DNA of 12,525 nt from an uncultured Prevotellaceae bacterium (GCA_945983195.1 CAMFSS010000031.1:1-12525), one strand, 5' to 3'. Positions 4,922-11,673 are shown, numbered from the stretch's first letter. The notes: generated by a model not told the origin, from the letters alone. Program-made: numbers and translations.

Positions 4922-5443
4922 TCAATCGAAGAGTGATGGCTGTTCATCGAGGCGTGCAGCTCGCAGTTTCGCGAGTTTTTGCTCAATGCTGCGCCGTTTC
5001 CCTTTCGCTTCCTGAATCTCATCGCTTACACGGGTCAATTCTTCGAGCAGCCTTATCTCCTCGCGGTTCTCGTCGAGTTGACGCTGACGCGCCATCGCAA
5101 AATGGTCGTAAAGCGCATTGTAACATTCCAATCGGTATCTCATCACCGACTCTCTTGCTTCTTCTGAAACGTTTGCCGGATTGATTGTGAACAGCCAACC
5201 AAAGATAAATCTTAGTGGTATGCACACCATTTCACGCTGCTTCCCATCTGCCCCAACCGTTATGCTCAGCATAACAGTTGAAGACAAAAACTTGTCATCT
5301 TTAATCTTCATATATTGCGCATGATAAGCCACTCCCAGAGCATCGCAAATTGGGCGTATAGGGATTAAGATGTCACCCTGTTCGTTACTGGTGGCAGCGA
5401 TAGCCACATCATTAATTCTCGTAATCAATGTTTCTTTCATCAT
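4922..5443 (-). CDS. phage antirepressor, P22_AR_N-type N-terminal domain
   Basis: This 173-residue protein begins with the P22 antirepressor-type domain: LIPIRPICDALGVAYHAQYMKI (about 26-47), then STVMLSITVGADGKQREM (55-72), CIPLRFIFGWLFTINPANV (74-92) and RYRLECYNALYDHF (102-115). A charged coiled-coil helix (118-165) and a short SLFD end follow. Such proteins usually bind and inactivate phage repressors; here the likely partner is a repressor of the switch at 10.3-11.0 kb, but that is inference. Residues 55-63 are encoded by a 27-bp palindrome of the same type as the array just downstream. Tandem ATGs (5441-5443, 5438-5440) allow either start. After the TGA, the same frame stays open for 56 codons across the array. 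Confidence 0.85.
   Translation of the reverse strand: MMKETLITRINDVAIAATSNEQGDILIPIRPICDALGVAYHAQYMKIKDDKFLSSTVMLSITVGADGKQREMVCIPLRFIFGWLFTINPANVSEEARESVMRYRLECYNALYDHFAMARQRQLDENREEIRLLEELTRVSDEIQEAKGKRRSIEQKLAKLRAARLDEQPSLFD
5254..5280 (-). repeat. sixth 27-bp palindrome, inside the antirepressor gene
   Basis: On the minus strand, CAACTGTTATG and CATAACGGTTG form an 11-position stem (one T/G wobble) around the loop CTGAG. This is the same 11-5-11 layout as the downstream array. It encodes S-T-V-M-L-S-I-T-V, residues 55-63. The flanking TT before and GG after the unit are shared with array units 2 and 4 read on the plus strand. Confidence 0.85.
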
Positions 5444-5469
5444 TCAATGTTTTTTTAAATTAAACTCAT

Positions 5470-6147
5470 CTATCTATCAATAATATTGAAGTCGATTTCT
5501 TCTATGCGACGCACCACAATTTTCAGTGCAAGCCCGATGGTGTCCTGTCGCTCGATGTCGTAAGGCGCGGCGAGCCGGCTCACGATCTTGTGGATATGCG
5601 GCACCGCCGAAGCCTCTGAGTCGGTGTCGTGCGCTCCCATAGTGGCATCGAGGATTGCATCTACACGGCTGCACTCGCGGTGATAGTAGTGGGCGAATGC
5701 AATCACAAGCAGCATGTAGGTGATTGAGTCGTATTCCTCGTCGAAGTGCGGATATAGCCGTTTCAGTTCGCCGTTGATTGAAAGGTAGAGGATCATCAAG
5801 TCGCGTGCATACTCAGCCATAAACTGCTTCACGTTGCCACGGAAGCGGGCAATTGAATCATGCGACACCATATTGCTAAGTTCCTTGTCGCGCTGCGCCA
5901 TAATCTGGCGTATCTGTCTGCCCTCCTTTTTGTTAATTCGCAGCTTGGCGAATGCTCCGAGCATCATATTGACGTAGTAGAAGCACATCTCCTCAATGAT
6001 AAGAGGGTTGTATGCAATCTTTACCGCCACATCTTCAGGCAGCTTGCGAGCAAGGTCGTTGACGGACACTCCCGGGCTGCCCGGAGCGAACAGCCCCTTA
6101 TCAACGCCGAGGCTGCGATTGTCGATTGAAAAGTCACAGAAAACCAT
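5470..6147 (-). CDS. hypothetical 225-residue protein of the early operon
   Basis: I do not recognise the family. The product is soluble and mostly helical, with no clear membrane segment. Landmarks are a short N-terminal strand region (MVFCDFSIDNRSLGVDKGLF), an amphipathic block with many Met and aromatic residues (EEMCFYYVNMMLGAFAKLRI, about 52-71), a basic helix (KKEGRQIRQIMAQRDKEL, about 73-90), and a hydrophobic AFAHYYHREC segment (about 150-159). A C-terminal helix pair follows. Its place after replication genes and before the antirepressor suggests an early phage function. It starts 16 bp after the preceding stop, with a leader nearly identical to that of the gene at 786. Confidence 0.65.
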   Translation of the reverse strand: MVFCDFSIDNRSLGVDKGLFAPGSPGVSVNDLARKLPEDVAVKIAYNPLIIEEMCFYYVNMMLGAFAKLRINKKEGRQIRQIMAQRDKELSNMVSHDSIARFRGNVKQFMAEYARDLMILYLSINGELKRLYPHFDEEYDSITYMLLVIAFAHYYHRECSRVDAILDATMGAHDTDSEASAVPHIHKIVSRLAAPYDIERQDTIGLALKIVVRRIEEIDFNIIDR

Positions 6148-6170
6148 AATATTGATGTGTTAATTAGTTA
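6145..6170 (-). repeat. conserved 26-nt start/leader repeat, copy 2
   Basis: This matches 784-809 at 24 of 26 positions, covering the start codon and leader of the 225-residue gene. It overlaps the stop of the preceding gene (6164-6166). The A/T-rich leader lacks a Shine-Dalgarno. Confidence 0.55.
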
Positions 6171-6400
6171 ATGATATCTTGTTTCGGAATGTTTTGAAAC
6201 CACTGCCCGGAAGCGGTGGTGATGCAATAGAATATTCGCCCTGTAGGAGTGCGGACGATGTTACTCACTCGCCCATGGCGGACGAGTCCGCAAAATCGGA
6301 ACGTAACGCGGTCGCCGACGTGATTCGTTTCGGGCCCCGCCGAATACCGGGTGCTGATATGCACCCGGTGCGGAAACAGAATCTCGGTTATTGCCTGCAT
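6164..6400 (-). CDS. small beta-barrel (SH3/KOW-like) protein
   Basis: The start is placed at the ATG at 6398-6400, giving 78 residues. The longer open frame to 6589 runs entirely over the preceding gene and is unlikely. The core is GDRVTFRFCGLVRHGRVSNI (about 29-48), then GRIFYCITTASGQWFQNIP (about 54-72). This alternation of short strands with G-x-V-x-x-I and G-x-W resembles small SH3/Tudor-like barrels found in many phage proteins that bind nucleic acid or protein. No specific family is recognised. It begins 22 bp after the DnaA-like gene, in the same operon. Confidence 0.6.
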   Translation of the reverse strand: MQAITEILFPHRVHISTRYSAGPETNHVGDRVTFRFCGLVRHGRVSNIVRTPTGRIFYCITTASGQWFQNIPKQDIIN

Positions 6401-6422
6401 ATTGAGTCTTTCTGCTATATCG

Positions 6423-6713
6423 TTAATTAATCTGACGCTTACCAGCCTCGCACTTCGCTTGAGCGTGCTGATACTTAACGAGGAACGCTGTGCTGTACTT
6501 ACCGTATTCCTCGGCATACTTGCGAGTCTTCCATATCGACACCTGTGTGCGATGTAAGTAGTAGGATATCTCATAGTCGGAATATCCATGGTCTTTTGCG
6601 ATGAGAATGAATATCATTCTCGCCTCCTGAGTGTCAACATTGCCACGCTTGGCAATAATCTCCTCTGCGGTTACGCTTGTCACATCAGTTACAATTTTTA
6701 TGATTTCGTCCAT
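6423..6713 (-). CDS. DnaA domain IV-like DNA-binding protein
   Basis: This 96-residue protein resembles the C-terminal DNA-binding domain of DnaA. It has VTAEEIIAKRGNVDTQEARM (14-33), a helix FILIAKDHGYSDYEISYYLH (35-54), and RTQVSIWKTRKYAEEYGKY (55-73) in place of the DnaA signature around DHSTVxxAxxKI. The AAA+ ATPase of DnaA is absent, so it could recognise an origin or operator but not assemble like DnaA. Its start directly abuts the primase-helicase stop, which supports a role in replication initiation or its control. The alternative is a simple regulator with a Trp repressor/DnaA-like helix-turn-helix. Confidence 0.65.
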   Translation of the reverse strand: MDEIIKIVTDVTSVTAEEIIAKRGNVDTQEARMIFILIAKDHGYSDYEISYYLHRTQVSIWKTRKYAEEYGKYSTAFLVKYQHAQAKCEAGKRQIN

Positions 6714-9700
6714 TTATTTATCTTGATTAAAGTCAATTATTAAATTCTTTTCGTCGTGTACCTTTTTGCAGAACACGGTGAAAAACTCCGTACCGCCTGA
6801 CTTGTCGCTATCGCCGACGAATGTCTCATCCGGGTGGTTGGGCTTCCAATCGCTGTAATACTGCTTCAGTTGGGCTTTATTGTCTATTGGCTTGTCGATA
6901 TTGAAGTCGTATTCCTTGAACTTGCAATATGCGATTATCTTGTTGCGGAAGTTGGTGCGTGTTACGCTGTGCCCACTTGTGCCTCCGGCATACTCAAGGA
7001 ACGACTGGAACATCACTTTACGCGCTATTCGGTTATTAAGGTTTGCGCCAGTCGGATCGAAGTATTCTTCAGCCCACTGGAAGAGCACTTCGCTCATTTC
7101 CTGACGCAGAGTGCGCAGCTCAATGTTGCGCATTGGCGGCGGCACTGCGCCCTGACCTTCACGCGCCCAGCCTTGCTCGAACGAGCGCAGATAGAACATC
7201 ACGCACTCTGCCATGAGATTGTCGAATAGCGACCACTGCGACTCGTCCCAATCGTCGAAGAACATGTGATGGAAGTCATCGACGAGTGTGTGGTTCGGGT
7301 TGTACCAAGTAGAGAACTCCATGTAGCTAATGCGACGCTTAGTAGCCGCCTCATTGGCACGGTTTATTGCGTGGTTGGTAGTCACCAATATCTTCGGCGA
7401 TTCTTGCACCTTAATGTTGTATCGTTGCTGACCCTTCGGGTTTATTGCCATGTCGCCAGTCACCATTGAGAAGAGGCGTGTGAAATCGAAATTTGTCTTA
7501 ACGTCGTCGATGAAGATGTTGCGAGTTGCCTTAGTCACGCCCGACAGCATAAATTCATCATCGTTCTTCATCGCCTTTCCGTCGATTGTGAACTGACTAA
7601 CGATCTTGCCGATTGCATTGCCCACTACAGACTTACCGGCACCGCCGTTGCTCTGTCCTACCTCCGACATAAGGTGATCCTGCACTATCACTGCCTTTCG
7701 CTCACTTGCATATTTCCAGTCGAGAAGCAGATAGCCGATGGTAGTGATTTTGTTGACGATGTGCTGAATCCAATCGTCATTCTCGTCTTCCGTCGGGGTG
7801 CGTGGCGCATCGTGTGGGAATATGTTGTTAGACGTGTTGATGATGTACTGAAGAAACTCGCACTTGTCGCCTTCGGGTGTCAGCTCGAAGAAGAATCTAT
7901 CACCCATCTTGTAGAGAGACTTGAAGATGGGTACGCGCTTGAAGTTGCGCGGAACGATACGGCTGCGCCAAACATCGTTAATCGGCAATCCCGGTGTAAT
8001 CTTGTCGGCAGTAATCTCCACCTGGCCGTTGTTGTAATATGTACGCTGAATGCCCGGCTCGAAGTTGTTGAAATTATCGGCACGAAGCTCAATGCGTTCG
8101 AGCTTCTTGTCAGGAAGCAGCACATCGAGGCGTGCGGCGAAGAACTCCTGCACAAGCGGACTCTTTACGTTTGTCATAATGTATTGCAGCACGAAGTCGC
8201 GCATCTCGTATGGTGCAGAGCGGTCGATGATACCGTCGTCAATCCTAATGTATTCGTAGCCCGATGCCGCATCTTCGCCGTTGCGTAGACGGAAGAAGCC
8301 TGAAGCCGATAGGAAGCGGTATGTTTCGAGATAATTAATTACAACCTTGTCGTTGTCCTTACTGTCCTTTTCGATTGAGAATATATCAACGTCGGAAGAA
8401 TACCTACTGACACGCACGAGTTCTCCATCTTCTACCTTGTAACGCACGCCACCGAGTTTGAATGTCGGGATCTCCATAAGACGCTGCTTGTGCGCCTCGA
8501 AGAAAGCCTGGCGGTCGTTAAGATGCCAGAAGTCGCGGATCTTCGCATCGCTCAGTGTGGTGATCTTGTGAACGTCGAGCCATGTGCCCTCGCCGTCGTG
8601 CGAGGCCATTGTTCGGTTGTTGTCTTCCATCAGCTCCGACTCACGACCTGAAAGTGAGCCTACAAGCAGATCGTCAACGCCTTTGTCGCCGTGCTCGTTC
8701 TGATTGACGTGCCCCCACCATATATCCACGTTAAGCCCCATATAATTGAACGACTTAACATACTGGTTAAACTTGATGACCGCAGCGGCGAAGCTCGATG
8801 GGCGCAAGTCTGCCTTGTCGCCAATGACGATATTCTTGCTGAGTTCGTTCCAGTCGGAATCCATCACGAATACGATGTGACGCACTGTGCACATTGTGAC
8901 CACGTCCTGTATATCCTGAATAAGACCCTGCTCTTTGTTGCCAATGTTCATGATGCCCTGCAAACCGAGCGACATCATACCATGCTTGCACGCTTTCTCA
9001 GCCTTCTTCTCGCCCTCTTGAAGGAACAGCACCTCAATGTGCTGCTTCTGTTTGTAAGCGCGGCGAATGCGTTCCGGGATATAGACGCGGCACGGTGCTC
9101 CTGCCGGTGTCTGGTACTTCATCTCCTTTCCGTCGGGTGACAGATGGATTGACGGATTAGACCAACGTACTCGCACATAGTTGCGCGGTGTCTTAACGCC
9201 CTTTGATGTGTAAGTCATTGGTCGCCCCTGAAGGTCGTAGTAGAAGATGAGCATGTCGTCACCTGTCATATCTGGGAGGAAGCCTGTGCCTAACCGACCC
9301 GACTGAAACGGCGACTTCATAAGCTCTTGGTTGTTCTCAATGACGTTGGCGAACACATCTTCCACCGTAAGTCCTGAGCCTTTCAACTGTTGGGCACAGA
9401 ATGATTCTCGAATCGACTCCTTAACTTTGTTAACCGACTCTATGCGCCGTGTCTCTTCGGGTGTGATCACAACGCCACATTCACGCGCTGCGCCCTCAAG
9501 GCACTCGATGAAGTCGGTTTTTGCATTTCGTCCGTTGTAATATGCGAACGCCTCTATCACATTTGAAAAACCCTCATGGCACGCCCAGCACCGGGCATTA
9601 TTGTGCCCACGCCGTGCATCGACGTAGAACTTCTTTTTGCCGCAGAATGGGCACACCAGCTCTTGCGTGTACTTATTGAGATTGCAATCCGGCACAATAC

Positions 9701-9755
9701 GCCTGATGTCGCCCTCCTGCTTAACCTTGTCTATGTCATATTTGGCATACTTCAT
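6714..9755 (-). CDS. primase-helicase (zinc finger, Toprim, SF3-type ATPase)
   Basis: This 1013-residue protein combines priming and unwinding. An N-terminal DnaG-like zinc finger has C35-x2-C38 and C56-x2-C59. A Toprim-like region has the acidic E247-G-E-K (LFLQEGEKKAEK), followed by D299-x-D301 (VFVMDSDW) and GVDDLL (359-364). The C-terminal ATPase has a Walker A NGGAGKS (703-709), a Walker B IFIDD (747-751), and a sensor-like ILVTTN (789-794), followed by KRR (806-808), a candidate arginine finger. This arrangement is that of P4-alpha/D5-like phage and plasmid replication proteins. It would open and prime the element's origin. It sits 8 bp after the LuxR-type gene and abuts the DnaA-like gene. 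The length is large but fits fused primase-helicases. Confidence 0.88.
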   Translation of the reverse strand: MKYAKYDIDKVKQEGDIRRIVPDCNLNKYTQELVCPFCGKKKFYVDARRGHNNARCWACHEGFSNVIEAFAYYNGRNAKTDFIECLEGAARECGVVITPEETRRIESVNKVKESIRESFCAQQLKGSGLTVEDVFANVIENNQELMKSPFQSGRLGTGFLPDMTGDDMLIFYYDLQGRPMTYTSKGVKTPRNYVRVRWSNPSIHLSPDGKEMKYQTPAGAPCRVYIPERIRRAYKQKQHIEVLFLQEGEKKAEKACKHGMMSLGLQGIMNIGNKEQGLIQDIQDVVTMCTVRHIVFVMDSDWNELSKNIVIGDKADLRPSSFAAAVIKFNQYVKSFNYMGLNVDIWWGHVNQNEHGDKGVDDLLVGSLSGRESELMEDNNRTMASHDGEGTWLDVHKITTLSDAKIRDFWHLNDRQAFFEAHKQRLMEIPTFKLGGVRYKVEDGELVRVSRYSSDVDIFSIEKDSKDNDKVVINYLETYRFLSASGFFRLRNGEDAASGYEYIRIDDGIIDRSAPYEMRDFVLQYIMTNVKSPLVQEFFAARLDVLLPDKKLERIELRADNFNNFEPGIQRTYYNNGQVEITADKITPGLPINDVWRSRIVPRNFKRVPIFKSLYKMGDRFFFELTPEGDKCEFLQYIINTSNNIFPHDAPRTPTEDENDDWIQHIVNKITTIGYLLLDWKYASERKAVIVQDHLMSEVGQSNGGAGKSVVGNAIGKIVSQFTIDGKAMKNDDEFMLSGVTKATRNIFIDDVKTNFDFTRLFSMVTGDMAINPKGQQRYNIKVQESPKILVTTNHAINRANEAATKRRISYMEFSTWYNPNHTLVDDFHHMFFDDWDESQWSLFDNLMAECVMFYLRSFEQGWAREGQGAVPPPMRNIELRTLRQEMSEVLFQWAEEYFDPTGANLNNRIARKVMFQSFLEYAGGTSGHSVTRTNFRNKIIAYCKFKEYDFNIDKPIDNKAQLKQYYSDWKPNHPDETFVGDSDKSGGTEFFTVFCKKVHDEKNLIIDFNQDK

Positions 9756-9763
9756 GAGAAAAT

Positions 9764-10306
9764 CTAATAACCGGCAGCAAACTTGACAAATTCTCCTATC
9801 CCCAGCAGCCCAAGCCGCGAATAAGCATTGCGAACATGCGTGTGCACAGTGAAAGGTGACAAACGCAGCTTGTCAGCAATGTCGGATTCATTAAGCCCTT
9901 CATAGACGAGTCGCATCACACGCATTTCTGCCGGGCTTAATTGATGATCGAATGTAGGACGGCATATCACATTTTCATGCTTGCACTCGCCACGCAATGG
10001 GCACTGAATGTATTCGAACGTGCTGTGCATGTTGCTGTCGATATCAGGTGTGTTGTCGAGTGCTGCGAAGTTGCAGCGAATAAATCTGCACACCATGCGA
10101 TAACGATAGAAAGGCATGTTGAATGCTATAGCTTTGTACTCGTCAGTAAGTGCCTTGTACGCCTTTGGGTAGAACGTGGAGATGTATTCTAAGATGTTGC
10201 GCACCGTTTCATAATCTGTCTCGGTTAGCTTATGGGTGTTTCCGTCAGCCTCTCTAATCCACACCTCTTGCTCGTAGGTGAAAAATTCTATGTTCTTGAG
10301 TACCAT
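9764..10306 (-). CDS. LuxR-type HTH regulator with a cysteine cluster
   Basis: This 180-residue protein ends in a GerE/LuxR helix-turn-helix: LSPAEMRVMRLVYEGLNESD (123-142), then IADKLRLSPFTVHTHVRNAY (143-162) and SRLGL. There is no receiver domain. The N-terminal 120 residues are of a type I associate with Bacteroidales prophage regulators. They contain C73 and C78 and the cluster C102-PLRGE-C108 ... C115, which might bind zinc or an iron-sulphur cluster. As the second gene of the leftward operon, immediately before the replication genes, it probably controls early or later phage transcription. The ligand or signal is unknown. Confidence 0.75.
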   Translation of the reverse strand: MVLKNIEFFTYEQEVWIREADGNTHKLTETDYETVRNILEYISTFYPKAYKALTDEYKAIAFNMPFYRYRMVCRFIRCNFAALDNTPDIDSNMHSTFEYIQCPLRGECKHENVICRPTFDHQLSPAEMRVMRLVYEGLNESDIADKLRLSPFTVHTHVRNAYSRLGLLGIGEFVKFAAGY

Positions 10307-10322
10307 CTGCGTTGTAATTTAA

Positions 10323-10532
10323 TCAATTATCGACATAATTATATAAATCAACCCCGACAATCTCGCTAATTTTGTCAAAGCAAGACTGATCCAGCGCGGT
10401 TCGACCAAGACGCCAATTTATTACAACTTGAGGTGTCTTATCAAGCCCATGGCGTATATCACGCAGCTTGGCGATGCGTTCACGCGAACTTAGCGAGCGA
10501 ATATACTTGGAGAAAGCCAAATTGTACTTCAT
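10323..10532 (-). CDS. small Cro-like DNA-binding protein
   Basis: This 69-residue basic protein has a probable helix-turn-helix: ERIAKLRDIRHGLDKTPQVV (18-37), then INWRLGRTALDQSCFDKISE (38-57) and IVGVDL. The INWRLGRT segment fits the recognition-helix position of Cro/XRE-like proteins. It is the first gene of the leftward operon and is divergent from the repressor at 10658, the position Cro holds in lambda-like switches. Its start lies about 40 bp beyond a probable TAnnTTTG promoter. The role as a Cro analogue is inferred from size, fold and position. Confidence 0.6.
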   Translation of the reverse strand: MKYNLAFSKYIRSLSSRERIAKLRDIRHGLDKTPQVVINWRLGRTALDQSCFDKISEIVGVDLYNYVDN

Positions 10533-10536
10533 TTTA

Positions 10537-10567
10537 CTTGATTTTTCAGAATTAATTAATAACTTTG
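10537..10567 (+). promoter_or_regulatory. promoter for the plus-strand repressor gene
   Basis: CTTG (10537-10540) and TAACTTTG (10560-10567) are spaced by 19 nt, fitting the Bacteroidetes -33/-7 pattern. Transcription would begin near 10574, leaving a leader of about 84 nt to the ATG at 10658. The box lies within the transcription start region of the opposing promoter. Confidence 0.6.
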
Positions 10568-10573
10568 CCTTTG

Positions 10574-10607
10574 CAAAGATATATTATAATTCTCGAATAT
10601 TATCAAT
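10574..10607 (-). promoter_or_regulatory. promoter for the leftward early operon
   Basis: On the minus strand a -7 box TATCTTTG (10574-10581) has an ATTG at 10604-10607 as a weaker -33 box at 22 nt. Transcription would start near 10567, about 35 nt before the ATG at 10532. The palindrome CTTTGCAAAG (10569-10578) sits between the two opposing -7 boxes, and ATTC-TC-GAAT (10589-10598) lies in the spacer. Both are candidate operators. Confidence 0.55.
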
Positions 10608-10657
10608 CACAGACATTAATTCTATAACAATTAATAATAATTAACAAACATAGAAAA

Positions 10658-11029
10658 ATGAAACACATAGGCTCGTTTCTCAAGGAACACATTGAGAAGA
10701 ATGGATTTAAGAAGGGAGAAGTAGCTAACAAGGTGGGAATCACATACAACTACCTTAGCACTAACTTTAAGCAATCATCATCCGATGCTGCACTTTTGAA
10801 AAAGATGTATGTCGCTGTTGGTTTACATCCGGGAATTGTTTTTGAAGTTCCTGATGGGATAAGCATTAACTCGTCGGAGGTGTATGCTAAGAACTTCATC
10901 GGTCGCGCTTCGGTGTCGATGGGGGCTAACGATGCCATGAAGGCTCTGATTGATGAGAAGGATAAGCTAATCGCTGAGAAGGAGCGGACAATCCAATTGT
11001 TACTAACTCAGATGAATATTAACAAATAG
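10658..11029 (+). CDS. short CI-like repressor with a coiled-coil tail
   Basis: This 123-residue protein, the only rightward gene, starts with a helix-turn-helix: IGSFLKEHIEKNGFKKGEVA (4-23), then NKVGITYNYLSTNFKQ. A linker follows, and a C-terminal coiled coil (about 96-120: IDEKDKLIAEKERTIQLLLTQ) is likely to mediate dimerisation. It has no LexA-like peptidase domain, so it would not be cleaved in the SOS response; inactivation by a protein partner such as the antirepressor at 4922-5443 is more plausible. It is transcribed divergently from the early operon through overlapping promoters, as expected for a lysogeny repressor. An A-rich leader precedes the ATG. Confidence 0.7.
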   Translation: MKHIGSFLKEHIEKNGFKKGEVANKVGITYNYLSTNFKQSSSDAALLKKMYVAVGLHPGIVFEVPDGISINSSEVYAKNFIGRASVSMGANDAMKALIDEKDKLIAEKERTIQLLLTQMNINK

Positions 11030-11342
11030 TGACAAATTAGTGCCATGGTGTGACGTATCTGTACGTGTATATATGGTCAATTGGTTAATATGATATTGAC
11101 AAATCCAGACGGATGCTCTTGTCATCCCGACAAAATGAAGTGCAAAACTCTGTAACGCAGCGCGTTGCAGAGTTTTGTCGTTTTAGTGCTGTGGCCGAAA
11201 TGAGCCACAATTTGGGAGATTTGAAGGCTTTTTGGGGCAATTTCTTTGCAAATTTCTGCAAATTTTTCTATTGCTATGTGGGTGCCATGGTGCCGCTGTG
11301 AATGGTATTGCTTTGCACGGGTGATGCTATACGTAGTGGCTG
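11030..11342. other. intergenic region downstream of the repressor
   Basis: No convincing gene is present in 313 bp; open frames on both strands lack family resemblance and start support. Besides the large inverted repeat at 11143-11177 it has a 6-bp hairpin TGTGGC/GCCACA (11190-11209) and a tandem GCAAATTT repeat near 11248-11267. Confidence 0.5.
11143..11177. repeat. 16-bp inverted repeat, possible bidirectional terminator
   Basis: The left arm 11143-11158 (CAAAACTCTGTAACGC) pairs with 11162-11177 over 16 positions, with one T/G wobble and a 3-nt loop. On the plus strand it ends TTTTG and is followed by TCGTTTTAG. CGACAAAA at 11128-11135 is complementary to 11173-11180, an alternative partner for the right arm. 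It could terminate the repressor transcript; a recombination or protein-binding site is also possible. Confidence 0.5.
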
Positions 11343-11519
11343 TCATTTCCAATCGCCACCCATCCATGGCAGTCCGATTCGTTTCTTCGGGTCATGGTAG
11401 GTGGTCTTATGGGGTTGCTTGGGGCGGTTGTACTTTCCTTTAGGGTCGAGAACAAGTGACAGGACGAATGCTAATATAATCAGTCCGCCAAACATCATTA
11501 TGTATTCCCAGAAATCCAT
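11343..11519 (-). CDS. 58-residue single-pass membrane protein
   Basis: The start is placed at the ATG at 11517-11519, giving 58 residues. An upstream TTG start at 11576 would lie in the promoter itself. Residues 4-24 (WEYIMMFGGLIILAFVLSLVL) form a membrane helix with a short acidic N-terminus. The remainder (DPKGKYNRPKQPHKTTYHDP, then KKRIGLPWMGGDWK) is basic and likely cytoplasmic. A consensus promoter lies about 27 bp upstream, so it is a monocistronic unit. The family is not recognised; small membrane peptides next to toxin-antitoxin or phage switch genes have varied roles. Confidence 0.6.
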   Translation of the reverse strand: MDFWEYIMMFGGLIILAFVLSLVLDPKGKYNRPKQPHKTTYHDPKKRIGLPWMGGDWK

Positions 11520-11545
11520 AGTGTAGTGTATTAGGTTTGTTTCTG

Positions 11546-11576
11546 CAAATATACATACTCTATGGTGATTGTGCAA
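11546..11576 (-). promoter_or_regulatory. promoter for the 58-residue membrane protein
   Basis: On the minus strand, TTG (11574-11576) is followed by 20 nt and TATATTTG (11546-11553), a good Bacteroidetes -33/-7 pair. Transcription would start near 11539, about 20 nt before the ATG at 11519. This decides the start codon of the gene. Confidence 0.65.
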
Positions 11577-11640
11577 TTTGAAACGTCATTCTTAATCGAA
11601 AATTTTTTGCTTGCCGCTAAAGTAAGTGACAGTGTGTAGA

Positions 11641-11673
11641 AAAAGCAACCCCCGCCGCTAATTGGCGAGGGTG
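11641..11673 (-). terminator. terminator after HigA, repeat of the one at 22-54
   Basis: Minus-strand stem 11648-11656 with 11664-11672 (one mismatch) and a 7-nt loop, followed by TGC and TTTTT. It starts 34 bp beyond the HigA stop. It is 29/33 identical to 22-54, and the A/C mismatch in that copy is a G-C pair here. Confidence 0.65.

Noticed and set aside
4922..4950. a sixth array unit continuing into the antirepressor 3' end
   Set aside because: At the next period position (4923) the sequence begins CAATCG but does not fold; it is ordinary coding sequence for the SLFD end.
4665..5015. plus-strand protein of 116 residues with 23-residue repeats
   Set aside because: It lies across the palindrome array and antisense to the antirepressor; palindromes keep both strands open. 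It has no family resemblance except the mirrored antirepressor segment.
5200..5207. TATCTTTG promoter-like box inside the antirepressor gene
   Set aside because: No TTTG or TTG lies at the proper distance, so it is probably chance.
6401..6589. N-terminal extension of the small beta-barrel protein
   Set aside because: It overlaps the DnaA-like gene in another frame and reads as low-complexity, Ser/Arg-rich sequence; the ATG at 6400 fits the operon spacing.
7674..8288. plus-strand 204-residue reading frame inside the primase-helicase
   Set aside because: The opposite strand encodes a well-supported enzyme with ordered motifs; this frame has no domain and is a codon-bias shadow.
11113..11443. 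several short frames on both strands between the repressor and the 58-residue gene
   Set aside because: They overlap the inverted repeat, lack promoters and leaders, and resemble nothing recognisable.
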